Part shown: in pieces, positions 23,850 to 31,825 of the stretch
Position numbering within the stretch: position 1 is the stretch's first letter
Layout: each line of letters opens with the position of its first letter
From: Deltaproteobacteria bacterium
GTDB lineage: Bacteria > Myxococcota > XYA12-FULL-58-9 > JABJBS01
Reading direction: 5' to 3'
DNA length: 44,990 nucleotides
Assembly: GCA_018668695.1 (NCBI GenBank)
Contig: JABJBS010000319.1
Span: 1 to 44,990 of the forward strand
Notes under the pieces: generated by a model
What the model saw: the letters and a program-made list of their open reading frames with translations, nothing else
Told to the model about the DNA's origin: nothing
The model's database searches: none
Made by a program: the position numbers and the translations under genes

Positions 23850-25643
23850 ATGGCAATTCGTATTTCTTTAATCCTTCCGATTGCTTTTTTGAGCCTAACA
23901 CTCGCAGCATGCAGCGTTGACAATCCACTCTCAGCAATTCCTGATTGTGCTGGCGTTTCAGGCGGCGACGCAGTCGTTGATGAATGCGGTGTGTGCAACG
24001 GCGACAATACGCAATGCGCCGACTGCGCGGGTGTCCCATACGGAGATGCTCTCGCGGACGAATGCGGGATTTGTGATAACGACGCTACCAATGATTGCAT
24101 TCAAGACTGCTCAGAAACATGGGGCGGCGATGCTGTGATCGATGATTGCGGCGTGTGTGACGGTGACAATACCACCTGCGCCGACTGCGCAGGCGTCCCA
24201 AATGGCGATTCTATGCTGGACGAATGTGGCGTATGCGACAACGACTCTACGAACGATTGCACTGAAGACTGCACCGGAACATGGGGCGGAGATGCTATCC
24301 TCGATGAATGCGACGTGTGCGAAGGCGACAGCTCAACCTGTGCCGACTGTGCTGGCGTTGCGAATGGTGACTCCGTCATCGATGAATGTGGCGTCTGCGA
24401 TAACGACGCTACGAACGATTGCACTGAAGACTGCACCGGAACATGGGGCGGAGATGCCATCCTCGACGAATGCGGCGTGTGTGAAGGAGACGGCTCAACC
24501 TGTGGCAATGTGTCATTTGGACCTGTTGCCGATGCACACGTAACCAGTGGTAGCGCCAACAGCAACTACGGACTACTTGATGAACTCATTGTGGACCGCG
24601 GCGCCAACGAAACCTATTTACGGTTCGACCTAGGAGCCAATATTCCAGCCGGTGCTTATATAGAGAGTGTTAACTTCAAAACCACCGCACACACAGGATT
24701 TGCCTGGGGCGGCGACGGCAACGTTTATACTTACCTCGTAGACGATGACACCTGGGCAGAAGAAGGCATCACCTGGAACAACCGCCCGGCGGTATCGGGC
24801 ACAAGCCTGGGCAGCTGGTGGCTCTGGTATGATTACAGCGACAACACGATTCGAACAGGTGAGCACTCCACCGAAGAAATGGCCACAACTGTTCAAGCAG
24901 AACTGGATAACGACGGCCTTATCAGTGTCCGTCTTCACTCCCCTGGCTATCGTACCAATTACCACTCGCGTGAGTTTGCGGATGCAAGCATGCGCCCTCG
25001 GCTTGAAGTTGCATATCTTGACTGCGCCGGTATTCCCAACGGCGATGCATTTGTTGATACCTGCGACGACTGTGTTGGCGGTACCACAGGCCTTGAGGCG
25101 GGCGACTGCTCCGAGCCGGAAGAGACGGGAATTGTAGTCGGCGGTGGCACAACCACACTGGCGCAACAAGGCAGCTGCGGATATTCCAGCAGCACTATCA
25201 GTTGCCCTGCGGGTTTTGTGGCCGTTGGTTACCAAGGCCAAACCGGCGATTGGTTTGACCACGTAAAACTGATCTGCCAAGAGCTGCTCGCCGATGGTTC
25301 TTTGGGTGGCATCACAACCACTTCTGCTAACGGTTACAGCAGCGGCGGCAGCAATGTTGGTCCTTACTACTGCTCTGCAGGCCACGTTATGGTCGGCGGT
25401 CAGGTCCGTGCTGGTGACCACTTAGATTATGTGCGTGGACGCTGCATGAGTATTGCAGACGTCGCAGCAGGAAGTACCGTTGGGTACACCTCCTCCGCTG
25501 ATGGAATGGGTAACGCAAGCGGCGGCGGCGATTACGGTGATCAGCTCTGCCCTGCCGGTCAAGCCATCACGGGTATGATTGGCGGCAATGCGCAGTATGC
25601 GTGTCGAATCAGCTGGATTTGCAGCGATATTGCCAACAACTAG
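23850..25643 (+). CDS. large Cys-repeat lipoprotein with DNRLRE (CBM96-like) domain
   Basis: A 597-residue surface lipoprotein: signal ILPIAFLSLTLAACS with lipobox LAAC, and a GGGG ribosome site. Residues about 30-220 are tandem Cys/Asp repeats of the type DCAGVPNGD...DECGVCDND, likely calcium-binding and disulfide-bonded like thrombospondin type-3 repeats. About 222-390 is a DNRLRE/CBM96-like beta-sandwich (ADAHVTSG, TYLRFDLGANIPAGAYIESV, DTWAEEGITWNNRP). One more Cys repeat follows (DCAGIPNGDAFVDTCDDC). The end (about 435-597) has three related units with CPAGF, CSAGH and CPAGQ, which look like sugar- or ligand-binding modules. It stands alone, with a terminator after it. A role in adhesion or polysaccharide binding is inferred. 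Confidence 0.85.
   Translation: MAIRISLILPIAFLSLTLAACSVDNPLSAIPDCAGVSGGDAVVDECGVCNGDNTQCADCAGVPYGDALADECGICDNDATNDCIQDCSETWGGDAVIDDCGVCDGDNTTCADCAGVPNGDSMLDECGVCDNDSTNDCTEDCTGTWGGDAILDECDVCEGDSSTCADCAGVANGDSVIDECGVCDNDATNDCTEDCTGTWGGDAILDECGVCEGDGSTCGNVSFGPVADAHVTSGSANSNYGLLDELIVDRGANETYLRFDLGANIPAGAYIESVNFKTTAHTGFAWGGDGNVYTYLVDDDTWAEEGITWNNRPAVSGTSLGSWWLWYDYSDNTIRTGEHSTEEMATTVQAELDNDGLISVRLHSPGYRTNYHSREFADASMRPRLEVAYLDCAGIPNGDAFVDTCDDCVGGTTGLEAGDCSEPEETGIVVGGGTTTLAQQGSCGYSSSTISCPAGFVAVGYQGQTGDWFDHVKLICQELLADGSLGGITTTSANGYSSGGSNVGPYYCSAGHVMVGGQVRAGDHLDYVRGRCMSIADVAAGSTVGYTSSADGMGNASGGGDYGDQLCPAGQAITGMIGGNAQYACRISWICSDIANN
24021..24506 (+). repeat. three tandem 162-base repeats inside the Cys-repeat lipoprotein gene
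   Basis: Units begin with GACTGC/GACTGT at 24021, 24183 and 24345, an exact period of 162 bases (54 codons). Units two and three are nearly identical over long runs (for example the ACGAACGATTGC block at 24249 and 24411), while unit one has drifted. This points to recent duplication or gene conversion, so copy number may vary between strains. Confidence 0.85.
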
Positions 25644-25652
25644 ATTCCCAAA

Positions 25653-25680
25653 AAATCCCCTCGTTTAATCGGGGGGATTT
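25653..25680 (+). terminator. terminator after the Cys-repeat lipoprotein gene
   Basis: AAATCCCC (25653-25660) pairs with GGGGATTT (25673-25680) around a 12-base loop, ten bases after the stop codon. The T run is short, but the A/T arms extend the stem like a bidirectional intrinsic terminator. Confidence 0.6.
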
Positions 25681-25792
25681 ATGGAGTGTCGGTATTTTCT
25701 CCGCGCCAGTTTAATAGCAGCATTCTGTAGCTTTGTTTCTGAAAGCTATCGATACCGGTAAAGCTAAATCCAAAAAGCAGTAGGCACCGACC

Positions 25793-25821
25793 TTGTTCCA
25801 AGCCCTCGCTCTCAATACACT
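25793..25821 (+). promoter_or_regulatory. candidate promoter giving a leaderless mRNA for the aminopeptidase gene
   Basis: TTGTTC at 25793-25798, 17 bases, then TACACT at 25816-25821. The ATG at 25828 follows after exactly six bases and has no Shine-Dalgarno sequence. The same TACACT-N6-ATG arrangement occurs at 34363-34375. Confidence 0.4.
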
Positions 25822-25827
25822 TCTTAA

Positions 25828-26865
25828 ATGTTTCGCCTCTTAGCCATTCTTATTGCTCTATCCAGCCTCCCTGGCTGTGGCGTGGCCTATATTGCGAAGT
25901 CGGCAACCTATCAGTTTAGTATGCTTAACAGCCGCGTACCCAATCTCGAAGCAAGAGCCAGTGGCGAACTCAGCCTTGAAGAGCGCCGCACTTTAGATGT
26001 GATTGAAGAAGTGCGCGGATTCGGCTCTCACCTTGGGCTTCATGTGGGCGAACTCTACGGCACCATTGCGATGGGCTGGGACCATACCATTTGGAACGTA
26101 TCAGCCTCACAGCCCCTGGCTTTTGAATCGGCAACATGGTGGTTTCCCATTGTTGGTACCGTTCCTTACCTGGGCTTCTTTGAAAAAGATGAAGCACTTG
26201 AGCAAGTCGAACAATTACAAGACGCCGGCTTGGAAACTTACCTTAGAACCGCAGGTGCCTACTCTACCCTTGGCTACTTTGAAGATCCTGTCTTGCCATC
26301 CATGTTGCAGTGGAGCGAATGGACAGTTGCCCGAGTGATTCTCCATGAACTCACCCACGTCACCATCTGGCTACCGGGAAGTGTGAACTTCAACGAGAGT
26401 GTAGCAAACTTTGTGGGCAATGCGGCAGCACTGCAATTTCTTGAGGCGAAATATGGTGTCCAAAGCCGGACTCTCCAACGAGCAAAACGTTCCTTAGAGG
26501 ACCAGAGTACTTGGCGTGTCTTGCTTAAAAACCTCTATGCAGATCTTGATAAACTATACCGCGACCCTTCTGTTCCCGACGCTACCAAACGTGAGCGTAA
26601 AGCGCAGATCTACGAATCCCTCGTCACCCGTGTCCAAGATGCACCATTTCATCATCCACGACATTATCTTCATCTAGCCAAGCAGAAGTGGAACAATCCG
26701 AGACTGATGCAGTTTCGAACGTACAACAACAACCAGCATTATTTCCAGGCGTTGCTCGATGAGAATCAAGGTGATGTATTGGAGTTTATGAAAGCAATGA
26801 ATCGAATTGCTCGTAACCATAGCTCACCCATGGATTACCTAAAGAACAATTATTCAAAGAGATAA
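25828..26865 (+). CDS. putative zinc aminopeptidase of the PF10023 family, lipoprotein
   Basis: A 345-residue envelope protein. The short signal FRLLAILIALSSLPGC has a lipobox ending at Cys 17. It matches the predicted aminopeptidase family PF10023: an early YQFSMLNSRVPNLEA segment, WWFPIVGTVPYLGFF (about 104-118), the zinc site HELTH at about 173-177 and the downstream Glu in FNESVANFVG (about 188-196). Peptidase activity is predicted for the family, and I know of little direct proof. The start appears leaderless. The gene is convergent with the GT25 gene, with one base between the stops. Confidence 0.85.
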   Translation: MFRLLAILIALSSLPGCGVAYIAKSATYQFSMLNSRVPNLEARASGELSLEERRTLDVIEEVRGFGSHLGLHVGELYGTIAMGWDHTIWNVSASQPLAFESATWWFPIVGTVPYLGFFEKDEALEQVEQLQDAGLETYLRTAGAYSTLGYFEDPVLPSMLQWSEWTVARVILHELTHVTIWLPGSVNFNESVANFVGNAAALQFLEAKYGVQSRTLQRAKRSLEDQSTWRVLLKNLYADLDKLYRDPSVPDATKRERKAQIYESLVTRVQDAPFHHPRHYLHLAKQKWNNPRLMQFRTYNNNQHYFQALLDENQGDVLEFMKAMNRIARNHSSPMDYLKNNYSKR

Positions 26866-26866
26866 A

Positions 26867-27646
26867 TTAGGATGCAGCTTTGGCTGCCGGTGGCATTCCG
26901 CCCTTGATAGTGTCAGAAGAGCACTCCGTATCACTGTCGGAATAATCGACCTGATGCACAACATTTGGTGTAACCGCATAAGCCCAAAGCGGATCTGCAA
27001 GCGCAAAACGCTCGAGAATGTCAGCTCGGATATGCTGATGAAACATCGCAGGCAAAAACTCATCCACAGGAATCAAATCTTGCTCATAACCAACGCTTAA
27101 AAGCTTTTCTGCACCACTTCGAGTGACCATGTAGCCATGGGTACAATAACTAAAGCCCGGCACACTTATGAAGTTTCGAATCTGAAACGGATCGGGCGTC
27201 ATAGCATTACGTCCCAGATAAAGAAGGTCCCACTTGCCTTCCTCGCGAGCATGCCGACAAAAGGTCAGTGCACGTTCAAACAAATATTTAAAATGTCTAT
27301 CGAAACCCGCGTCATCTTCCAGGATTAAGACTTCGTCGAGTTCTTCCTCAACAACCTTCTTCCAGATATTCACATGACTCAGCGCACAGCCTATTTCACC
27401 CTGACGAATTTCACGCTGGTAAAAATGCACTGGTAAATCCGAGTTCTTCCAAGCATCCCAGACACCGTAGTTACCCTGTTCCATGAATTTATCATCGATT
27501 TGGCTGCCATCTACCGCTGGAAAAAACTCAAATTTCTCCCGTACCTCAGGTGGAAGGTCCAATGCTTCAAGGCGGTTTTCCATCTCAGCACGTCGGTCGC
27601 TTCGACGAGGTAGATTAACAATAAATACTTTATCCAATTGCTTCAC
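26867..27646 (-). CDS. GT25 glycosyltransferase resembling collagen galactosyltransferase
   Basis: A 259-residue cytoplasmic glycosyltransferase of family GT25. FIVNLPRRSDRRAEM (about 8-22), AVDG (about 44-47), GEIGCALSHVNIWKKVV (about 83-99), the metal-binding LEDD (about 109-112), WDLLYLGRN (about 139-147) and PVDEFLPAMF (about 193-202) are all present. The last two blocks and an acidic SDSDTE near the end (about 236-241) look more like the animal procollagen galactosyltransferases than the LPS-type bacterial GT25 enzymes, judging from memory of those sequences. The start is GTG at 27646; its first base falls in the preceding TAG stop, so it is coupled to the oxygenase gene. Donor and acceptor are unknown. 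Confidence 0.88.
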   Translation of the reverse strand: MKQLDKVFIVNLPRRSDRRAEMENRLEALDLPPEVREKFEFFPAVDGSQIDDKFMEQGNYGVWDAWKNSDLPVHFYQREIRQGEIGCALSHVNIWKKVVEEELDEVLILEDDAGFDRHFKYLFERALTFCRHAREEGKWDLLYLGRNAMTPDPFQIRNFISVPGFSYCTHGYMVTRSGAEKLLSVGYEQDLIPVDEFLPAMFHQHIRADILERFALADPLWAYAVTPNVVHQVDYSDSDTECSSDTIKGGMPPAAKAAS

Positions 27647-28443
27647 TATGAGTCGCTTCCTGTATGGCCCATAGCATCGAGGCCAAATAAATCGCTTAAA
27701 TGCATACCTTTAAACTCAGGTAAAATACTGAGGGTCGAACCGATTGGGTCTGCGCCTTCACCCTTAAGCGTGAAGTAAAATACGGGGCGCGCTACTTGAG
27801 AAGCATTTTGACCACCGCAGTGAAATAGACGCGAATTCATAATGACCAGAGACCCACACTCGCCGTGCAGAGGAACAGCCTCACTGATTTGTATGGTTTC
27901 AGGGAATTCTAGATGTGTCTGAGGCCAAGCCAGAAGTGGTCCCATCGTTAAATCTTGATCTCGAAGTGGGATAAAAACAGAATACATCTCAGCCACATCC
28001 CCGGTGTGACGAACATCAGGATGCGGAGGTTGTCGTTTGGCTCCGGGATAACTGACCATGCAAGAAAACTCGACGACCTCGGGATTATCCGTCAAACGGT
28101 CTCCAAGGATTTCACCAACAAGCGGTACCGCCTGCGCGAAAACCTGTTCCGCAAAGCCTGCATACAATAGTGGCACATCACTGCGATGTTCCGGCTCAGC
28201 TATTTTGACAGGAACAGTTTCACGTAGTCGGCTGATGGATAGAAGCAGGCGCTCGCATGTGTTGCGGTCACAAAAACCAGGAATCAAAACCACGCCTTGC
28301 TCTTCAAGCATCCGGGACGCTGCTCCGCTTTCGACATCAGCTTCGCTCGCAACGTAATGCTTACGCCGCTCAAGCATCCTCACGAGAACTGGGTCTATGT
28401 CAGATGACTCTCGTTTCAAAATCGCGCTCTTTCCTCGGACCAC
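27646..28443 (-). CDS. phytanoyl-CoA-hydroxylase-like 2-oxoglutarate/Fe(II) oxygenase
   Basis: A 265-residue soluble dioxygenase. The iron ligands appear as HPD (His 141, Asp 143) and His 208 in FHCGGQN, with Arg 219 (ARPVFYF) placed to bind 2-oxoglutarate. The layout matches the PhyH family: an N-terminal GVVLIPGFCDRNTCERLL, then the double-stranded helix core with EMYSVFIPLRDQDLTMGPLLAWPQTH. The start is GTG at 28443 with GAGG upstream. It overlaps the GT25 start by one base. Substrate unknown; the pairing with a collagen-type GT25 suggests hydroxylation of a protein or glycan that is then glycosylated. Confidence 0.85.
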   Translation of the reverse strand: MVRGKSAILKRESSDIDPVLVRMLERRKHYVASEADVESGAASRMLEEQGVVLIPGFCDRNTCERLLLSISRLRETVPVKIAEPEHRSDVPLLYAGFAEQVFAQAVPLVGEILGDRLTDNPEVVEFSCMVSYPGAKRQPPHPDVRHTGDVAEMYSVFIPLRDQDLTMGPLLAWPQTHLEFPETIQISEAVPLHGECGSLVIMNSRLFHCGGQNASQVARPVFYFTLKGEGADPIGSTLSILPEFKGMHLSDLFGLDAMGHTGSDS

Positions 28444-28472
28444 AGGCCCTCAGAAAGAGTTTCGACGGATTT

Positions 28473-29756
28473 CTATAGAACTTTAGTAGACTTTACCGGA
28501 TTTGGAGGGAACGAGCGCCACTCTTTATCGACAATCAAGCGCGCTGATCGGCGAAATGTCATGTAAGACCAAGCCCATTGCATGACCACGAATACCCGGT
28601 TTCGAAAACCGGCTAGGTAATAAATGTGTACTAAGAGCCAGCTGAGCCATGCGAAAAACCCTCTGAATTCCATACCGGCAAAGCTCATAATAGCCCTGCT
28701 CCTGCCTATGGTGGCCATCTGGCCCTTGTCTGTATAGACAAACGGCAGCCGGACCTGCTCTTTGAGGTCTCGTAGAATGTTCTTGGCTGCCCATTTACCC
28801 TGCTGCAAAGCTACCGGCGCCACACCAGGTAACGGTGCCTCACGGTTATGAGCGAAATGTGCCTGGTCCCCCACCACAAAAATATTCGGTGAGGATTCGA
28901 GGCTTAAATCTTCCTGAACAACAACCCGGCCCTGGCGGTCTTTCTCACCCTCCAAAGCTTTATTCAGCTCAGGCGCCTTCACCCCTGCTGCCCAAACCAC
29001 GGTGGCTGCCTCGACTCGTTCACTGCCTATCTCAACACCTTCCTCGTCGATGCTCGTCACCATGCTCGAAGTCCATACCTGGACCCCGATTTTCTCCAAA
29101 TCACGCATCGCAATGGCAGACTGAGCGTCCGAGAACATGGGTAAAATACGTGGTCCTGCCTCAATGAGAATCACTCGGGTCAATCCTGGATCGATGGAGC
29201 GAAATTCCTGAGAGAGCGTAAATCGGCTCATTTCAGCGATTGCGCCCGCCAGCTCCACCCCAGTGGGACCGGCACCAACAATCACAAATGTGAGATTTCT
29301 TTTAAGTTCAGCTCTGTCTCGAGCTCGTTCTGCTCGCTCAAACGCTGTGAGTACCCTACGCCGTATCTCGGTTGCCTGTTCGATGGTTTTAAGGCCTGGA
29401 GCATGCGCTTCCCAATGTTCATTCCCGAAATACGAGTGGCTCGCGCCACAAGCCAGAAGAAGATAATCATAAGATATTTCCTCGTGATCGGTGTGAACCG
29501 TGTTCGCACGCGAATCAACATTGCGAACCTCCGCTTGCAAAACCGAGATATTTGAGAAGCGCGACAAAAGCGTCCGGATTGGAGCCGCAATCTCTGCGGG
29601 GCTCAAACCGGCTGTCGCCACTTGATACAATAAAGGTTGAAAAAGGTGATGGTTACGTCTGTCAATCAGCGTCACTGAGACGCCTTTTTGACCACCTAAA
29701 ATTCGAGCTGCATTTAAACCCGCAAAACCCCCGCCGACGATAACCACGTGCTTCAT
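28473..29756 (-). CDS. ndh: type II NADH dehydrogenase (NDH-2)
   Basis: A 427-residue peripheral membrane flavoprotein that passes electrons from NADH to quinone without pumping protons. The ATG at 29756 has GGAGAA upstream; an earlier in-frame start would add 29 unlikely residues. FAD-binding VVIVGGGFAGLNAARIL is at the N-terminus, with FQPLLYQVATAGLSP, a diagnostic NDH-2 block, after it. The NADH-binding VIVGAGPTGVELAGAIAE is in the middle, then VWAAGVKAP, FVVGDQAHF and the quinone-site region PPVALQQG-like VAPVALQQGKWAA. The C-terminal amphipathic helices (GFFAWLSWLLVHIYYLAGF) fix it to the membrane. It diverges from the msrP-like gene with 186 bases between the starts. Confidence 0.93.
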   Translation of the reverse strand: MKHVVIVGGGFAGLNAARILGGQKGVSVTLIDRRNHHLFQPLLYQVATAGLSPAEIAAPIRTLLSRFSNISVLQAEVRNVDSRANTVHTDHEEISYDYLLLACGASHSYFGNEHWEAHAPGLKTIEQATEIRRRVLTAFERAERARDRAELKRNLTFVIVGAGPTGVELAGAIAEMSRFTLSQEFRSIDPGLTRVILIEAGPRILPMFSDAQSAIAMRDLEKIGVQVWTSSMVTSIDEEGVEIGSERVEAATVVWAAGVKAPELNKALEGEKDRQGRVVVQEDLSLESSPNIFVVGDQAHFAHNREAPLPGVAPVALQQGKWAAKNILRDLKEQVRLPFVYTDKGQMATIGRSRAIMSFAGMEFRGFFAWLSWLLVHIYYLAGFRNRVFVVMQWAWSYMTFRRSARLIVDKEWRSFPPNPVKSTKVL

Positions 29757-29942
29757 TCTTTCTCCAATCCATGACGCATTGCGCAAAACCGAAGAAAGCA
29801 CGGCATGACGCAATACGTCAAGGGCGGGCCGAAGTTTTTTCACAGATATCGCTCCCAGCCGAAGCCGATACCATCTCTAAAATTCTTCTTTCACAATCAC
29901 ATCGGGTCCACTAGAGTCGTGATTCTTGTCAGGAGTAATTAC

Positions 29943-30986
29943 GTGAATGATTTCAACAACCGTTTGCTGGACGCCATCCTCAAAGCTCCAAAATGGGCAG
30001 GTCCTGACACACGAAGTACCCCGGAAGCGCTCTACCTGAGTCGACGGCAATGGCTCCAAAAAGCTGGCTTTTCCGGCGCGGCACTGACTTTGGCTGGCTG
30101 CGGTTTATCCATTGATGGCAACCCGCTTGGCACCACGGGAACAGATACCGGAACCTCAGATCCGATTTACGGAGACTGCCAAACCAACGCATTTCCTCCA
30201 CCCCACGACGCCTACTACCCCGCCTCCGTCAACACTGGCTTTGAAGTCACCGACCGTGACCACACGCCGGCAGAGCTCGCTACGCAGTACAACAATTACT
30301 ACGAATTCACAGTCTTCAAAGACAAGGTTTGTACCCTCACATCCGAGTTTCCGACCTACCCTTGGAACTTGGAAGTCGGCGGCCTCGTGGAAAACCCACA
30401 GACCTTCTCGTTGGATGACCTGGTTGAGAATTTCACCCTCGAAGAACGCCTCTACCGGTTTCGCTGCGTTGAGGCTTGGTCCATGGTCGTTCCGTGGACA
30501 GGCTTTCAATTGAGCAAGTTGCTCGAGGCGGTGCGGCCCACCCCTGAAGCCAAATTTGTTCGCTTCATATCGGCCAATGACCCTGCAACGATGCCTGGGG
30601 TAAACCTCATTCCGCAATACCCTTGGCCCTACACCGAGGGACTGCGTTTAGACGAAGCCCAAAATGAGCTTACGTTGCTCGCCATGGGGCTCTACCAGAA
30701 GCCATTGCTTACTCAAAATGGTGCACCCATTCGGCTCGTGGTGCCTTGGAAGTACGGGTATAAAAATCCAAAATCGCTCGTAAAAATTGAACTCACCGCG
30801 GAGCAACCAGCAACCTTCTGGAACAGTATTGGGCCCACTGAATACAGCTTCGAATCCAATGTTGATCCCGACGAACCCCATCCGAGATGGTCACAAGCTG
30901 AAGAACGCCCGCTCGGTGGAACCGGAACGATTCCAACACTTAGATACAACGGTTATGAAGATTACGTAGGTTCACTCTATGCGTAA
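29943..30986 (+). CDS. msrP: MsrP-like molybdopterin oxidoreductase, Tat-exported lipoprotein
   Basis: A 347-residue protein of the sulfite oxidase fold, like the periplasmic methionine sulfoxide reductase subunit MsrP (YedY). The start is GTG at 29943 with AGGAG seven bases before it. A twin-arginine signal, SRRQWLQKAGF (Arg 34-35), ends in LTLAGC, so the mature protein may be lipidated at Cys 53. The molybdenum ligand is Cys 175 in RFRCVEAWSMVVPW, and KYGYKNPKSLVKI near the end is a family hallmark. In most genomes the haem membrane subunit MsrQ follows, but here an outer-membrane-type protein overlaps the stop by eight bases, so the electron donor is unclear. Confidence 0.88.
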   Translation: MNDFNNRLLDAILKAPKWAGPDTRSTPEALYLSRRQWLQKAGFSGAALTLAGCGLSIDGNPLGTTGTDTGTSDPIYGDCQTNAFPPPHDAYYPASVNTGFEVTDRDHTPAELATQYNNYYEFTVFKDKVCTLTSEFPTYPWNLEVGGLVENPQTFSLDDLVENFTLEERLYRFRCVEAWSMVVPWTGFQLSKLLEAVRPTPEAKFVRFISANDPATMPGVNLIPQYPWPYTEGLRLDEAQNELTLLAMGLYQKPLLTQNGAPIRLVVPWKYGYKNPKSLVKIELTAEQPATFWNSIGPTEYSFESNVDPDEPHPRWSQAEERPLGGTGTIPTLRYNGYEDYVGSLYA

Positions 30987-31821
30987 GTTATGCACGGCCC
31001 TCTTATTGCTCCTCGTTCCAACAATCGCTCAGGCGGGACCTTGGCTTAAAGACACCGGAGCCGGCTACGCGAAGTTCTCAACCACTTACTTTCAATCAGA
31101 TGGCTACTATCGCGCTTCAGAAGAAACTGACCTTTCCTTTTCATCTTATAGCCTGAGCCTATACAGCGAAGTGGGCCTTCCGGGCCCCTTTCAGGTAATA
31201 GTTCAACTTCCATTCATATTCGCAGCCAACTCAGCCGCATCGGATGCGGCTTTTCGCAATGCAGACTTCGGTGATGGCCGATTCTCCGTAGAATGGGCGC
31301 CGTGGAGTAGCCTGAATCTCGTTGTAGGCATGGACTTGGTGGTGCCGCTTTATACTCCCGTAACCAGCCAGCAACTGCCCGGAGAGCTTAGTGCGTGGCA
31401 AACCAGCTTTCCTGATCTGGGAGATGGCAATTACGACCTCACAACACGCATCGATTACGGGCTATCTCTCTCAGTGATACCGGGTTGGCTCACCGGCTCT
31501 GCTGGTTATCGCAAAAGATTTGGCTACTACGTGGACGGCGTCGATCTCAAAATGCAACTCGGGGTCTGGCTATTTCCAGACAAAGCTTACGTGAGCGTCT
31601 ACAGCCAAGCACTGCTCAATGTGGCAAAAGATCCAGAGCCCACGCTCTTAACCAGCCGTGAAACCGTATCGATGGAAGTGAGCTTAGGTGTAACCGCTGA
31701 TCCACTTGAAAAGAATCTACACTTGGTTTTTTCTTACGGAACCCTGCTTTACACTCGATTCGCATCACCCGGCTACAGCTTAACCCTGGGTGTCGCCTAT
31801 AGCTGGGATGGCATCTCTTAA
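30979..31821 (+). CDS. predicted outer-membrane beta-barrel protein after msrP
   Basis: A 280-residue exported protein with signal peptide RKLCTALLLLLVPTIAQAG. The mature part is rich in alternating amphipathic strands (FSSYSLSLYSEVGLPGPFQVIVQLPFIFA; RFSVEWAPWSSLNLVVGMDLVVPLY; LTLGVAYSW) with aromatic girdle residues, typical of a barrel of ten or more strands. It overlaps the msrP-like gene by eight bases, so both are made together. Whether it helps a secreted or surface methionine repair system, or is only a co-transcribed porin, cannot be said. Its stop is four bases from that of the convergent lipoprotein gene. Confidence 0.75.
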   Translation: MRKLCTALLLLLVPTIAQAGPWLKDTGAGYAKFSTTYFQSDGYYRASEETDLSFSSYSLSLYSEVGLPGPFQVIVQLPFIFAANSAASDAAFRNADFGDGRFSVEWAPWSSLNLVVGMDLVVPLYTPVTSQQLPGELSAWQTSFPDLGDGNYDLTTRIDYGLSLSVIPGWLTGSAGYRKRFGYYVDGVDLKMQLGVWLFPDKAYVSVYSQALLNVAKDPEPTLLTSRETVSMEVSLGVTADPLEKNLHLVFSYGTLLYTRFASPGYSLTLGVAYSWDGIS

Positions 31822-31825
31822 AGCG

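Noticed and set aside
24021-24506. Regular 162-base repeats that could suggest a CRISPR-like array
   Set aside because: The units are adjacent, have no unique spacers, keep frame and encode the Cys/Asp repeats of a lipoprotein.
24630-25421. Long open frame on the minus strand across the lipoprotein gene
   Set aside because: It is antisense to a well-supported gene with signal peptide, ribosome site and terminator; the frame stays open because of the plus-strand codon use.
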